Notes: generated by a model from the sequence alone, not told the origin. A stretch of DNA of 64,000 bases from Rhodocista pekingensis (GCF_042665545.1 NZ_JBHTCM010000007.1:124001-188000); one strand, 5' to 3'; numbered from the stretch's first letter, positions 32,888-41,660 are shown. Translations and numbers: made by a program.

Positions 32888-33529
32888 ATGCCCATGACCG
32901 TCCGACTGGCCATCTTCGACTTCGACGGCACGCTGGCCGACAGCTATCCCTGGTTCGCCGCGAACTTCAATTCGATGGCGGAACGATGGCGCGTTCCCAG
33001 GCTCTCGCGGGAGGAGCTGGAGGCGATGCGGGACACCGGCGCGCGCACCCTGATCGCGCATCTGGGGGTGCCGTCCTGGAAGCTGCCGCTGATCGCGGCC
33101 GACATGAAGCGGCGCATGGCGCGGGACATCGACAGCCTGCCCCTGTTCGACGGCGTGCCCGCGCTGCTGGCCGGGCTGCGCGCCGCGGGCACCACCATCG
33201 CCGTCCTGACCTCCAACTCCGAACCCAACGTGCGCCGGGTGATGGGGCCGGATGTGGCGGGAACCGTCGATTGTTTCGTCTGCGGAACGGCGCTGTTCGG
33301 CAAGGCCCCGAAGCTGCGCCGGCTGCTGCGCGACCTGCGCGTGCCGGCGGCGGAGGCGCTCGCCATCGGGGACGAGATCCGCGACCTCGATGCGGCGCGG
33401 GAGGCGGGGGTGCCCTTCGCCGGGGTCGCCTGGGGCTATACCCGCCGGGCCGCGCTCGCCGCCGCCGGGGCCGATCCGGTCTTCGATACGGTGGCCGGAA
33501 TGGCCGCCGGACTGGGCGTCCGCCTGTAG
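32888..33529 (+). CDS. HAD-superfamily phosphatase (phosphoglycolate phosphatase-like)
   Basis: A 213-residue hydrolase with all four HAD motifs: DFDGTLADS (nucleophile D10, acid/base D12), the Ser/Thr motif in VLTSNSEP, the Lys region GKAPKLRRLL and the metal-binding IGDEIRDLDAARE. The small helical cap at about residues 20-80 places it in the Gph/PGPase subgroup. It could hydrolyse 2-phosphoglycolate or another small phosphate ester. A second ATG two codons in is equally good as a start. Confidence 0.88.
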   Translation: MPMTVRLAIFDFDGTLADSYPWFAANFNSMAERWRVPRLSREELEAMRDTGARTLIAHLGVPSWKLPLIAADMKRRMARDIDSLPLFDGVPALLAGLRAAGTTIAVLTSNSEPNVRRVMGPDVAGTVDCFVCGTALFGKAPKLRRLLRDLRVPAAEALAIGDEIRDLDAAREAGVPFAGVAWGYTRRAALAAAGADPVFDTVAGMAAGLGVRL

Positions 33530-33698
33530 CGCCGGCGCGGGGCCGTCACCCCGGGGCCGCCACCCCGGCGCCGCCCTCCGGTGCGGGTCCCCGGGGCGCT
33601 GGCACGCCGGGCGGGATTGGTGTACCTCACCGCCGTGCTGCGCCGCGGGACCCGCCGGGGTCCGCCGGCCGACCAGTCCGCAAGGGAAGGGACCCGCC

Positions 33699-34526
33699 AT
33701 GAGCGCCACCGGTCAGTCCAAGCGCCTCGCCGTGCCCGACATCGCCGCCCGCAAGGGCCGGGAGCCCGTCGCCGTGCTGACGGCCTACACCGTCTCCATG
33801 GCCCGCCTGCTGGACCCGCATGTGGAGGTGCTGCTGGTGGGCGACAGCCTGGGCATGGTGCTGTACGGCTTCGACAGCACCCTGCCGGTGACGCTGGACA
33901 TGATGATCGCCCATGGCGGGGCGGTGGTGCGCGGCTCGTCGCGCGCCTGCGTCGTCGTGGACATGCCCTGGGCCAGCTACCAGGAAAGCCGCGAGCAGGC
34001 CTTCCGCAACGCAGCCCGCATCCTGGCTGAGACCGGCTGCGCCGCCGTCAAGCTGGAAGGCGGGGAGGAGATGGCGGAGACGGTCGATTTCCTGGTCCGC
34101 CGCGGCATCCCGGTGATGGGCCATGTCGGGCTGACGCCGCAGGCGGTCAACGCGCTGGGCGGCTACCGCGCCCGCGGCCGCAGCGACGCCGAGCAGGCGA
34201 AGATCCTGAGCGATGCCCGCGCCGTGGCCGAGGCCGGCGCCTTCGCCCTGGTCGTGGAGGGGGTGGTGGAGCCGCTGGCCCGCGCCGTGACGGAGGCCGT
34301 GCCCTGCGTCACCATCGGCATCGGCGCGTCCGCCGCCTGCGACGGGCAGGTGCTGGTGTCCGACGACCTGCTGGGCCTCTACGGCGCCTTCACCCCGAAG
34401 TTCGTCCGGCGCTATGCCGAGCTGGGGCCGGTGATCGGGGAGGCCGCCGCCGCCTATGCCGCCGATGTGCGCGCCCGCCGCTTCCCCGGCGCCGAGCACG
34501 TCTTCGCGGCCCGGAAGGCGTCCTGA
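33699..34526 (+). CDS. panB: 3-methyl-2-oxobutanoate hydroxymethyltransferase
   Basis: The 275-residue enzyme transfers a hydroxymethyl group from 5,10-methylenetetrahydrofolate to 2-oxoisovalerate, giving ketopantoate. Landmarks are AVLTAYTVSMARLLD, LLVGDSLGMVLYG with the metal-binding Asp, KLEGGEEM, MGHVGLTPQ, LVVEGVVEPLA and TIGIGASAACDGQVLV. Full length for the family. It stands alone between the HAD phosphatase and the min genes; panE is separate at the window's left edge. Confidence 0.95.
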   Translation: MSATGQSKRLAVPDIAARKGREPVAVLTAYTVSMARLLDPHVEVLLVGDSLGMVLYGFDSTLPVTLDMMIAHGGAVVRGSSRACVVVDMPWASYQESREQAFRNAARILAETGCAAVKLEGGEEMAETVDFLVRRGIPVMGHVGLTPQAVNALGGYRARGRSDAEQAKILSDARAVAEAGAFALVVEGVVEPLARAVTEAVPCVTIGIGASAACDGQVLVSDDLLGLYGAFTPKFVRRYAELGPVIGEAAAAYAADVRARRFPGAEHVFAARKAS

Positions 34527-34592
34527 TCCTTCCGGCCCGCTTTCTTCGGGCCCGTTTCCTTCCGGCCCCTGTGCCTCAAGGCCGCCGGCGGT

Positions 34593-34886
34593 TCAGCCGA
34601 CCGCGGTGGTGGCCGGCTGGCGCGGGGTGCCCGGCTGCGGCGCCGGCAGCTCGACATTCACCTCCAGCATGGAGCAGCCGCTCTCCCGCTCCAGCTTGAC
34701 GGCGACCTTGTCGTCGTCGATCGGCACGTACTTCTTGATGACGGCCAGCAGTTCCTTCTGCAAGGCCGGCAGGAAGTCGGGCGCGTTGCGGTCGGCGCGT
34801 TCGTGCGCCAGCACGATCTGGAGGCGGTCCTTCGCGGTTGTGGCGGTCGGTTCCTTGTTCCGGCGGAAGAAATCCATAAGGTTCAT
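34593..34886 (-). CDS. minE: Cell division topological specificity factor MinE
   Basis: A 97-residue MinE with the N-terminal membrane/MinD-interacting helix (NLMDFFRRNKE), the MinD-stimulating segment TAKDRLQIVLAHERA and the C-terminal topological domain (LLAVIKKYVPI, MLEVNVELP). A Pro/Thr-rich tail follows. It starts inside the stop codon of minD (ATGA overlap), completing a minCDE operon. It makes the MinCD inhibitor oscillate so that the division ring forms at mid-cell. Confidence 0.95.
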   Translation of the reverse strand: MNLMDFFRRNKEPTATTAKDRLQIVLAHERADRNAPDFLPALQKELLAVIKKYVPIDDDKVAVKLERESGCSMLEVNVELPAPQPGTPRQPATTAVG

Positions 34887-35698
34887 GCGGACCTCCGCAG
34901 CAGCCGGTCGAAGAAGCCCTTGCGCTCCGGCTTGGCGAAGCGGTGCTCGATCTTCTCGCCCAGGAAGCGGGCCACAGCGTCCATGTAGGCCTGCCCGGCG
35001 GTGGACTTCTCGTCCAGGATGACCGGCATGCCGACATTGCTGGCCTTCAGCACGGCCGGGCTTTCCGGGATGATGCCGATCAGCGGGATGGCCAGGATCT
35101 CCAGCACGTCCTCCACCTTCAGCATCTCGCCCTTGTCCACGCGCTCCAGGTCGTAGCGCGTGACCAGCAGGTGCTCCTGCACCGGGTCCAGCCCCATCTC
35201 GGCGCGGCGCGAGCGGGCCTGGATGACGCCCAGGATACGGTCGCTGTCGCGCACCGAGGAGACCTCGGGGTTGGTCACGATGATGGCGTGGTCGGCGAAG
35301 TAGAGCGCCATCTGCGCGCCCCGCTCGATGCCGGCCGGGCTGTCGCAGACGATGTAGTCGAACTCCTTCTTCAGCTCCTCCAGGATGCGCTCCACGCCGT
35401 CACGGCTGAGCGCGTCCTTGTCCCGCGTCTGCGAGGTGGGGAGGATGAACAGGTTCTCGACCCGCTTGTCCTTGATCAGCGCCTGGCTGAGCCGCGCCTC
35501 GCCATGGATCACGTTGATGAAGTCGAAGACGACACGGCGCTCGCACCCCATGATGAGGTCGAGGTTCCGCAGACCCACGTCGAAATCGATGATGCAGGTC
35601 TTGAACCCACGCAGGGCAAGGCCCGTCCCGAAGGCGGCGCTGGAGGTCGTCTTGCCCACGCCGCCCTTGCCGGAAGTCATCGTGATGATCTTGGCCAA
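34883..35698 (-). CDS. minD: Septum site-determining ATPase MinD
   Basis: A 271-residue deviant Walker ATPase. The P-loop TSGKGGVGKTT is at residues 8-18, with the signature lysine K11. The body shows IIDFDVGLRNLDLIMG, the switch motif CDSPAGIERGAQ, and the C-terminal amphipathic membrane helix (KGFFDRLLRR). The start is a TTG codon (gtggagacgcctc before it), giving MAKIITMTSGKGG, the standard N-terminus; no ATG fits. It recruits MinC to the membrane. Confidence 0.95.
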   Translation of the reverse strand: MAKIITMTSGKGGVGKTTSSAAFGTGLALRGFKTCIIDFDVGLRNLDLIMGCERRVVFDFINVIHGEARLSQALIKDKRVENLFILPTSQTRDKDALSRDGVERILEELKKEFDYIVCDSPAGIERGAQMALYFADHAIIVTNPEVSSVRDSDRILGVIQARSRRAEMGLDPVQEHLLVTRYDLERVDKGEMLKVEDVLEILAIPLIGIIPESPAVLKASNVGMPVILDEKSTAGQAYMDAVARFLGEKIEHRFAKPERKGFFDRLLRRSA

Positions 35699-35738
35699 GA
35701 GGCGTCTCCACTTCTTCTGGTTGACGGGCGCCCCGTGC

Positions 35739-36551
35739 TCACACGGCCACGGGGTCGATATGCAGGAAACCGTTGTCGAGATAGATCTGGACCTGCCGGC
35801 GCCGCAGCGACTTGTCCATGTCCTCGCTGACCCGGTAGAGGCCGGCGATGGAGACCAGTTCGGCTTCCAGGCTGTGGCAGAAGATGCGGGCGCTGCGGTC
35901 GCCGCCGACGCCGGCCAGGGCGCGGCCGCGCAGGGCACCATAGACGTGGATGCTGCCGTCGGCCACCAGCTCGGCGCCGGGGCTGACGGCCCCGATCACG
36001 ATCAGGTCGCCGCCCTCGGCATAGATCTGGCGGCCGGACCGGATCGGTTCGGTGACGATCAGGCTGCCGCGCGAGGGGGCAGGGGGCGGGGGCGGGGCCG
36101 GCTGCGGGGGCTGCTGCGGCTGTGCCGCCGCGGCGGGCGGGCCGCCGCCGCCCAGCGCGCCCTGCGCCGCGCTGCGGCCGGAATCCGCCAGCGGCCGGAT
36201 CGGTTCGGAGGCGCCGCCGCGGGCCGGCGGCACGACGGCCAGCCCGGCCGCCAGCGCCGCGTCCTGCAATTCGCGGGTGCCGCCCTGGAGTCCGATGCAG
36301 ATCAGGCCCAGATTGCGCAGCAGCCCGGTGAACTGGGCGAAGTCGAAGGGCGCGCCGGCCGGCAGGTCGTCCAGGTCCAGCACGACGGGCGCGTTGCGGA
36401 AGAAATTGGGCGCCTGCGCGATCTTGCCCGCCAGAACGGGGAAGAAATTCGGGTTGCGCGGATCGCCCACCTTCAGGACCATCAGGGTGAAGGTGCTTCC
36501 GCGCATCTGGAACGGCGCATCACGATAGGCCACCTGGGCGCTTGTATTCAC
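35739..36551 (-). CDS. minC: Septum site-determining protein MinC
   Basis: A 270-residue FtsZ inhibitor. The N-terminal domain (about residues 1-105, starting FQMRGSTFTLMVLKV) and the C-terminal beta-helix domain (about 165-262, with IRSGRQIYAEGGDLIVIGAV, GSIHVYGALRGRALAG and ARIFCHSLEAELVSIAG) are both complete. A Pro/Gln/Ala-rich linker of about 60 residues joins them. The start is GTG after gggtgggga; the internal Met at residue 16 is an alternative. It is the first gene of the minCDE operon. Confidence 0.93.
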   Translation of the reverse strand: MNTSAQVAYRDAPFQMRGSTFTLMVLKVGDPRNPNFFPVLAGKIAQAPNFFRNAPVVLDLDDLPAGAPFDFAQFTGLLRNLGLICIGLQGGTRELQDAALAAGLAVVPPARGGASEPIRPLADSGRSAAQGALGGGGPPAAAAQPQQPPQPAPPPPPAPSRGSLIVTEPIRSGRQIYAEGGDLIVIGAVSPGAELVADGSIHVYGALRGRALAGVGGDRSARIFCHSLEAELVSIAGLYRVSEDMDKSLRRRQVQIYLDNGFLHIDPVAV

Positions 36552-36902
36552 TGGTCCCCACCCGTCATCCGCGACCCGGCCGGCGCCACTCTGTTCGAAT
36601 CGAAACGGTCGCACTCCCGGGCCGGTGCGCCGGACCCCATCCTCGGAATCCTGGCACCGACCTGTGCGGGAAGCGCCGTTCAAGCCCAAGCAGGCGCTGC
36701 CGTCAAGCGGGATCGTCCGCCATATTTTGAGACAAAACCCGGGTCTTATACAAGATTTATGTTATTGCGTGCAAAGGCTTCACATGGGTCCGGAAAAGAT
36801 CGCGGACCCACGGTCGTTCCCCCGAACTATGCCGTCCGGAAGGGGCCCGGCAAGCGCGGAATCGGGTAGCCGGCGCGACCAGGGCATGCCCCCGACGCGG
36901 GA
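36552..36902. other. Intergenic region upstream of minC, 351 bases
   Basis: The central part (about 36720-36780) is clearly AT-rich compared with its surroundings. It contains the candidate minC promoter listed separately. No gene or terminator was recognised in the rest. Confidence 0.5.
36745..36774 (-). promoter_or_regulatory. minC: Candidate promoter of minCDE
   Basis: On the minus strand TTGCAC, 18 bases, then TATAAG, in an AT-rich patch. The -10 is good and the -35 is weak (first three bases match). A start near 36738 would leave a leader of about 190 bases before minC. Confidence 0.4.
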
Positions 36903-37124
36903 TCAGCCGCCTTCCCCGGTCGCGCCCGCTCCGCCCAGACGGGCCAGGCGCGCCCGGTACTCGGCTTCCGGGATCAGGCCGCGGCGGAACAGGGCGGTCA
37001 GCGCCTGCCGGGCGCGGCGGTCGTCCTCGGCCCGGTCCGGCGCCTCGGTGCCGGACTCCTCGTCCGTCACCGCGCCGGCCGCCGCCGGGTATCCACCGCC
37101 CCTGTAGCCGGGTCCTGCTGCCAT
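36903..37124 (-). CDS. Small SHOCT-like protein
   Basis: A 73-residue protein starting at an ATG preceded by ggagg. It has a Gly/Tyr-rich N-terminus, an acidic middle (DEESGTEAPDRAEDD) and a C-terminal helix pair ALTALFRRGLIPEAEYRARLARL. That last segment follows the SHOCT pattern (Leu-x-x-Leu-x-x-x-Gly-Ile/Leu-Ile-x-x-x-Glu-Tyr/Phe), a short module at the ends of many bacterial proteins. It is divergent from phoH. Function unknown. Confidence 0.6.
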   Translation of the reverse strand: MAAGPGYRGGGYPAAAGAVTDEESGTEAPDRAEDDRRARQALTALFRRGLIPEAEYRARLARLGGAGATGEGG

Positions 37125-37517
37125 GGCCGCCTCCGTCGCTCGCCGTCCCGTCCTGCCGCCGGGCAGTCTAGCCGAGCCGGCCCGGCCGGGCCACCCCGGG
37201 CCGGAGACGGGACCTGTTCCGCGTCTCTTGCGCAATATCTTGTGTGAACCTTCCGTTGCTGACGCAACACATGCTGACGTGCGGCATTTATTCCGGTACT
37301 CTCCGAACCGTGGTGCAGCCGCTGAAGGAAGACCGGGACTTGCGACGCCGGGACCTGCCAGCCTCTCCGATCCCGCTCCAGGCGAAGGAACCCGCCCCCG
37401 ATGGCGGTGCCCTTCCGGCCTCTGCCGCTGCCCCCCTGCCGAAACCGCACGCCTCCGCCGGAGGGTGCGGTTTTTTCGTGCGCGCGTTTCCCCGACCCCC
37501 TTGGAGGAGAAACCTAG
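37125..37517. other. Region before phoH, 393 bases
   Basis: It separates the divergent SHOCT-like gene and phoH. It contains short direct repeats (TGACGCAA and TGACGTGC around 37257-37278) and a strong terminator hairpin that ends 41 bases before phoH (listed separately). The stretch left of the hairpin may therefore be transcribed as a leader or small RNA. No known riboswitch motif was recognised. Confidence 0.5.
37442..37476 (+). terminator. Strong rho-independent terminator in the phoH leader
   Basis: aaaccgcac pairs with gtgcggttt, extended inside by cctcc/ggagg around a 3-nt loop, and is followed by a run of T. It points rightward and lies 41 bases before phoH, so it either attenuates phoH or ends a separate small transcript. 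Confidence 0.75.
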
Positions 37518-38264
37518 ATGGCCAAGCGCCAGTCCAGAGCCGCTGCTTCCGCCGATGCCAAGGTCCACCCGCTGTTTCCGCGCGGGGCGGCCTGGGACCC
37601 CCTGGGCGGTGACCCCTTGGGCGGGGATCGCCGGGAGCAGAGCTATGTCCGGACGGTCAAGCCGCAGAGCGAGGGTCAGAAGGAACTGATGGAGGCGATC
37701 GCCGGCCACCACCTGACGCTCGCGCTCGGCCCCGCCGGCACGGGCAAGACCTACCTCGCCATCTCGGCGGCGGTGGAGGCGCTGGACGCCGGCCGGGTGG
37801 ACCGCATCGTGCTGTCGCGCCCCGCCATCGAGGCGGGGGAGAGCATCGGCTATCTGCCGGGCGACATGGGGGAGAAGATGGCCCCCTTCCTGCGTCCGCT
37901 CTATGATGCGCTGAACGACCGGCTGGGCGGCAAGCGCGCCCGTGCCTTGATGGCGGACGGCGCCATCGAGATCGCGCCCGTGGGCTTCATGCGCGGGCGC
38001 ACCCTGAACAACGCCTTCATCGTGATCGACGAGGCGCAGAACTGCACCTATGCCCAGATCAAGATGCTGCTGACCCGGCTCGGCTGGCACTCGACCATGG
38101 TGCTGACCGGCGATCCGGACCAGTCAGACCTGCTGGACGGGCTGTCCGGTCTGGCGGACATCGCCCGCCGGCTGGAGGCGGTGGAGGGTATCGGCGTCGT
38201 CCGGCTGGGCGACCGCGACATTGTCCGCCACCCGCTGGTGGCCAGCATGCTGACGGTGCTCTGA
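37518..38264 (+). CDS. phoH: PhoH-like ATPase
   Basis: A 248-residue P-loop ATPase related to E. coli PhoH (not the longer PhoL/YbeZ with a KH-like N-terminus). It shows the Walker A GPAGTGKT near residues 74-81, the block LSRPAIEAGESIGYLPGDM, and Walker B FIVIDEAQNCT near 170, then VLTGDPDQSDL. PhoH is an RNA-related ATPase/helicase-like protein, phosphate-regulated in E. coli. The ATG follows ggaggagaaacctag. A duplicated PLGGD pair lies near residues 28-36. Confidence 0.9.
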   Translation: MAKRQSRAAASADAKVHPLFPRGAAWDPLGGDPLGGDRREQSYVRTVKPQSEGQKELMEAIAGHHLTLALGPAGTGKTYLAISAAVEALDAGRVDRIVLSRPAIEAGESIGYLPGDMGEKMAPFLRPLYDALNDRLGGKRARALMADGAIEIAPVGFMRGRTLNNAFIVIDEAQNCTYAQIKMLLTRLGWHSTMVLTGDPDQSDLLDGLSGLADIARRLEAVEGIGVVRLGDRDIVRHPLVASMLTVL

Positions 38265-38374
38265 CGGGGCGCTGCCGGCGGAATTTCCGGCGGCCGGGGC
38301 TGTTCACGGGGGAGCGGGCGGAGCAACCGCCCGTTTCCGCGATCCCCGCCCCTGCCTCCGCCCCGGAGCGACCG

Positions 38375-39007
38375 ATGACCCACGATCCGGCCTATCCCGC
38401 CGCCATGCTTCCCGACACCGGCCGCATGGCCGTGCTGGCCCGCAACTGGTGGGCCTTCCTGCTGCGCGGCCTGCTCGGGCTCCTGTTCGGGCTGGTCGCC
38501 ATCCTTCTGCCCGGCCCGGCGCTGCTCAGCCTTGCCCTGCTGCTGGCCGTCTTCCTGCTGGCCGACGGCGTGCTGGCGATCGTCGCCGGCGTGCGCGCCG
38601 CACAGAAGGGCGACCGCTGGACGGCCCTGGCACTGGAAGGGGTGGCCGGCATCGCGGTCGGCATCCTGGCGCTCTCCTGGCCGGGAGCGACGGTGCTGGT
38701 GCTGATCTGGCTGGTCGGCGCCTGGGCCATCTTCACCGGCGTTCTGGAACTGGTCGCCGCCCGCGCCGTGACGGGCACGGCCGGGCGGATCTGGCTGGTG
38801 CTGGGCGGCGTGCTCTCCGTCCTGCTGGGCATCCTGATGATCGCCGTGCCGTTCCCGGCCGGCGGGGCCGCCGTGGTCTTCCTGGTCGGCGCCTACGCGA
38901 TCCTGTTCGGCAGCGTCATGATCGCCTGGAGCTTCCAGCTCCGCCGGCTCGACCGCCGCCTGCACGCGCGCGGGACGGCACCGCGTGGCGCCGTCCCGCA
39001 TACCTGA
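38375..39007 (+). CDS. HdeD family membrane protein
   Basis: A 210-residue protein with six hydrophobic segments arranged as three helical pairs, as in HdeD (DUF308) proteins, which are linked to acid resistance in E. coli. Family blocks: NWWAFLLRGLLGLLFGL, LADGVLAIVAGVRA, LALEGVAGIAVGILAL and WAIFTGVLELVAA. It lies behind phoH on the same strand with a gap of 110 bases. A GGAAT-N16-TGTT sequence in that gap is a weak match to an EcfG promoter. Confidence 0.88.
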   Translation: MTHDPAYPAAMLPDTGRMAVLARNWWAFLLRGLLGLLFGLVAILLPGPALLSLALLLAVFLLADGVLAIVAGVRAAQKGDRWTALALEGVAGIAVGILALSWPGATVLVLIWLVGAWAIFTGVLELVAARAVTGTAGRIWLVLGGVLSVLLGILMIAVPFPAGGAAVVFLVGAYAILFGSVMIAWSFQLRRLDRRLHARGTAPRGAVPHT

Positions 39008-39035
39008 CCGCCTGCCTCCGGCCGCGACACCCGTC

Positions 39036-39977
39036 CTACAGCGCGACCCCGTCGAAGGCCGACTTCAGCACCTCGGCGCTGTGGCGCAGCGCCGAGGCTT
39101 CGGCCTCGTCCAGGTCCGGCGTCAGGGTGCTGATGACGCCCGCGGCCCCGAGCAGGCGGGGCAGCGAGAGCGCCACCTGCGGCACGCCCAGGCAACTGTC
39201 CGTCAGCATGGAGCAGGTGACCAGCGCCCGCTCGTCGTTGGCGATCACCTGCGCCAGCCGGGCCAGGCCGCCGCCGATGCCGTACCAGGTGGCGCCCTTG
39301 CCCTTGATGATCCGGTAGGCGGCGCAGCGCACCTCGTCGTCGATGCGGGCCTTCACGGCATCGGTGACGGGCCGGCCGACCTGGTCGCCGACCACCGCCA
39401 CGTTCAGCCCGCCGGCCTCGGCGTTCGACCAGTGCAGCACCTCGCTGTCGCCGTGCTCGCCCAGGACGTGGGCATGCACCGACTTCGGGCTGACGCCCAG
39501 ATGCTGGCCCAGCAGCGCGCGATAGCGCGCGGTGTCCAGGATGGTGCCGGAACCGATCACCCGGCAGGTCGGCACGCCGTGGCGGGCGGCGATGACGGTG
39601 GAAATCTGGGTCATCACGTCCACCGGGTTCGTCGCCACCAGCAGGATCGTCTGTGGCGCCGCCTTGAGGACCTCGGGGATGATGCCGCCGAAGATCTCGG
39701 CATTGCGGGTCAGCAGCTCCAGCCGCGTCTCGCCCGGCTTCTGGTTGACCCCGGCGGCCAGCACCACCAGCCCGGCCCCGTCCAGGTCGGCATAGCTGCC
39801 GGCGCGGACCTTGGTGGGATAGGCGAAAGGGGTGGCGTGCAGGATGTCGCGCGCCTGCGCGTCCGCCAGTTCGCCGTTGCGGTCCACCAGCACGATCTCG
39901 CTGCCGACTCCGCGCATCACCATGGCATAGGCGGCTGTGCTGCCGACGAACCCGGCTCCGACGATGCCGATCTTCAT
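39036..39977 (-). CDS. ldh: L-lactate dehydrogenase
   Basis: A 313-residue NAD-dependent enzyme that interconverts pyruvate and L-lactate. The nucleotide-binding GAGFVGS is at residues 7-13. Gln79 in AGVNQKPGETR marks lactate rather than malate specificity (malate dehydrogenases have Arg). The catalytic His lies in LGEHGDSEV near residue 172. A strong aaggagaa ribosome-binding site precedes the ATG. It is monocistronic and divergent from the SCO gene. Confidence 0.93.
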   Translation of the reverse strand: MKIGIVGAGFVGSTAAYAMVMRGVGSEIVLVDRNGELADAQARDILHATPFAYPTKVRAGSYADLDGAGLVVLAAGVNQKPGETRLELLTRNAEIFGGIIPEVLKAAPQTILLVATNPVDVMTQISTVIAARHGVPTCRVIGSGTILDTARYRALLGQHLGVSPKSVHAHVLGEHGDSEVLHWSNAEAGGLNVAVVGDQVGRPVTDAVKARIDDEVRCAAYRIIKGKGATWYGIGGGLARLAQVIANDERALVTCSMLTDSCLGVPQVALSLPRLLGAAGVISTLTPDLDEAEASALRHSAEVLKSAFDGVAL

Positions 39978-40219
39978 GCCGTTCTCCTTTTTTCCTCTCG
40001 ATCCCGGTAACCATAACAGCTTCGATGGTGTCCGGGTGTTGAGTCAGGTCAAGCGGAGCGCTCCTTCCGCCCGCTCCCGCTCCGGCGGGCCTTTCCTCCC
40101 CGGGGCCGAGCGCGTAGGCTGCGGCCGGTCCCGTCCAGGTCCGGCTCGCCCCTGGTGCCGCCGCGTCCGCGGGACCATCTGACGGGACGCTTCCGGAGAT
40201 ACCGCCCGGCCCGCCCTCA

Positions 40220-40269
40220 CCGGAGAGCCACCCGGAGAGGAGATCGCCGGAGAGAACGCCCCAGGAGAG
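40220..40269 (+). repeat. Four short repeats ccggagag before the SCO gene
   Basis: ccggagag at 40220, 40232 and 40247, and caggagag at 40262, spaced 12, 15 and 15 bases. The last copy serves as the ribosome-binding site of the SCO gene. The copies look like repeated Shine-Dalgarno sequences. Confidence 0.7.
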
Positions 40270-40276
40270 AACGCGC

Positions 40277-40912
40277 ATGACGACATCCCGAGTTCTCCGC
40301 ATCGCCATCGGCATCCTGGCCGGGCTGATCCTCGCCGCCCTGGTGGCGCTCTGGACGGTGCGGCAGGATGCCGGCCGGGCCGGCGGCGTGCCCGCGGGGG
40401 CCGTCGCCACGCCGGGGGTGACCATCGGCGGCGACTTCCGGCTGGTGGACGAGACGGGGCGCGAGGTCACCTCGGCCGACTATGCCGGCAGGTACCGGCT
40501 GATCTTCTTCGGCTTCACCTTCTGCCCGGACATCTGTCCGACGGAATTGCAGCTCATCGCCCGTGCGCTCGATGCGCTGGGGTCGGACGCGGCGGCGGTG
40601 CAGCCGCTGTTCGTCAGCATCGATCCCGAGCGCGACGGTCCGGCCCAGCTCGCCGAGTACACGGACATGTTCCACCCCGCCATTGTCGGGCTGACCGGCA
40701 CGCCGGAACAGGTGGCGGCCGCTGCCCGCGCCTTCCGTGTCTACTATGCCAAGGCGCCCGCCGCCGACGGCTCCAGCTACACCATGGACCACTCCACCTA
40801 CACTTACCTGATGGGGCCGGACGGCGGGTTCCTCACCGTCTTCCCCCGCGGGACCGAGGCCGGCGAGATCGCCGACGCCATCCGCCAGTACATCCGCTCC
40901 GGAAGCCGATAG
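40277..40912 (+). CDS. SCO1/SenC copper chaperone
   Basis: A 211-residue membrane-anchored thioredoxin-fold protein. An N-terminal anchor (residues 7-27) is followed by the periplasmic domain with the copper site C83-P-D-I-C87-P and H172 (YTMDHSTY). SCO proteins deliver copper to the CuA centre of cytochrome c oxidase. The PCuAC gene follows 14 bases later, and the two proteins are known to work together in CuA loading. Confidence 0.95.
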   Translation: MTTSRVLRIAIGILAGLILAALVALWTVRQDAGRAGGVPAGAVATPGVTIGGDFRLVDETGREVTSADYAGRYRLIFFGFTFCPDICPTELQLIARALDALGSDAAAVQPLFVSIDPERDGPAQLAEYTDMFHPAIVGLTGTPEQVAAAARAFRVYYAKAPAADGSSYTMDHSTYTYLMGPDGGFLTVFPRGTEAGEIADAIRQYIRSGSR

Positions 40913-40926
40913 GGAGAACCGCATCC

Positions 40927-41499
40927 ATGTCCGCCAAGTCCGTCCGGCTGGCCGCCGCCGCCGCCCTCTGCGCCCTGCTGGCCGGTCCGGCCCTGGCCGC
41001 GACCGATCCGCTGCCCCCGGTCAAGGCCGGGCCGCTGTCGCTGGAGGTGGTGTGGGCACGCGCCACCGCCTCGTCCGCCAAGGCGGGTGCCGCCTACCTG
41101 ACCATCGTCAACGGCGGTGCCGACGACCGCCTGACCGCCGCCGCCTCTCCGGTGGCGGAGACGGTGGAGCTGCACACCCACATCATGGACGGCTCCGTCG
41201 CCCGCATGCGCAAGGTCGAGGGCGGCATCGAGATCCCCGGCGATGCCGAACTGGTGCTGGAGCCCGGCGGGCTGCACGTCATGCTGATGGGCCTGAAGCA
41301 GCCCTTGAAGCCGGGCGAGAGCTTCCCGCTGACCCTGACCTTCGAGAAGGCGGGGACTGTCGGGCTGACGGCGCAGGTGCGCGCGCCCGGCGACGAGCCC
41401 GACGCCCATGCCGGGCACGACCACGATCATGAGCATGGCGACGACCATGACCACGATCACGACCATGGGGACGGGAAGGCCGCCGACCACCATCACTGA
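40927..41499 (+). CDS. PCu(A)C copper chaperone with His-rich tail
   Basis: A 190-residue periplasmic protein. A signal peptide (LAAAAALCALLAGPALA) precedes the PCuAC domain with the H-x-x-M...H-x-M type copper site: His and Met in HTHIMDG, the Met of ARMRKV, and LHVMLMGL. The C-terminal 40 residues are extremely rich in His and Asp (repeats of His-Asp-His), a likely additional metal-binding tail. It is downstream of SCO in one transcription unit. Confidence 0.93.
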   Translation: MSAKSVRLAAAAALCALLAGPALAATDPLPPVKAGPLSLEVVWARATASSAKAGAAYLTIVNGGADDRLTAAASPVAETVELHTHIMDGSVARMRKVEGGIEIPGDAELVLEPGGLHVMLMGLKQPLKPGESFPLTLTFEKAGTVGLTAQVRAPGDEPDAHAGHDHDHEHGDDHDHDHDHGDGKAADHHH

Positions 41500-41660
41500 G
41501 GCCGCCGGGGCGTGGCCGGCGGGGTGTCCTCCGTCGGCCACGGGCTCCGGCACCGCGCCGGTCCGTTCCCGGACGGTGCCGCCTGCTGCGCCGCAGCATT
41601 CCCTTGGAGGCGGAGACTAAACCTTGTCATTTCATATACTTAGCGGAGAGTTTTCGACAC

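Noticed and set aside
37244..37440. Glycine, TPP, 6S or SRP RNA signature in the phoH leader
   Set aside because: None of the conserved motifs of these RNAs could be aligned; only the terminator hairpin is solid.
38280..38304. EcfG promoter before the HdeD gene (GGAAT-N16-TGTT)
   Set aside because: Two key positions differ from the consensus, so it is too weak to list as a site.
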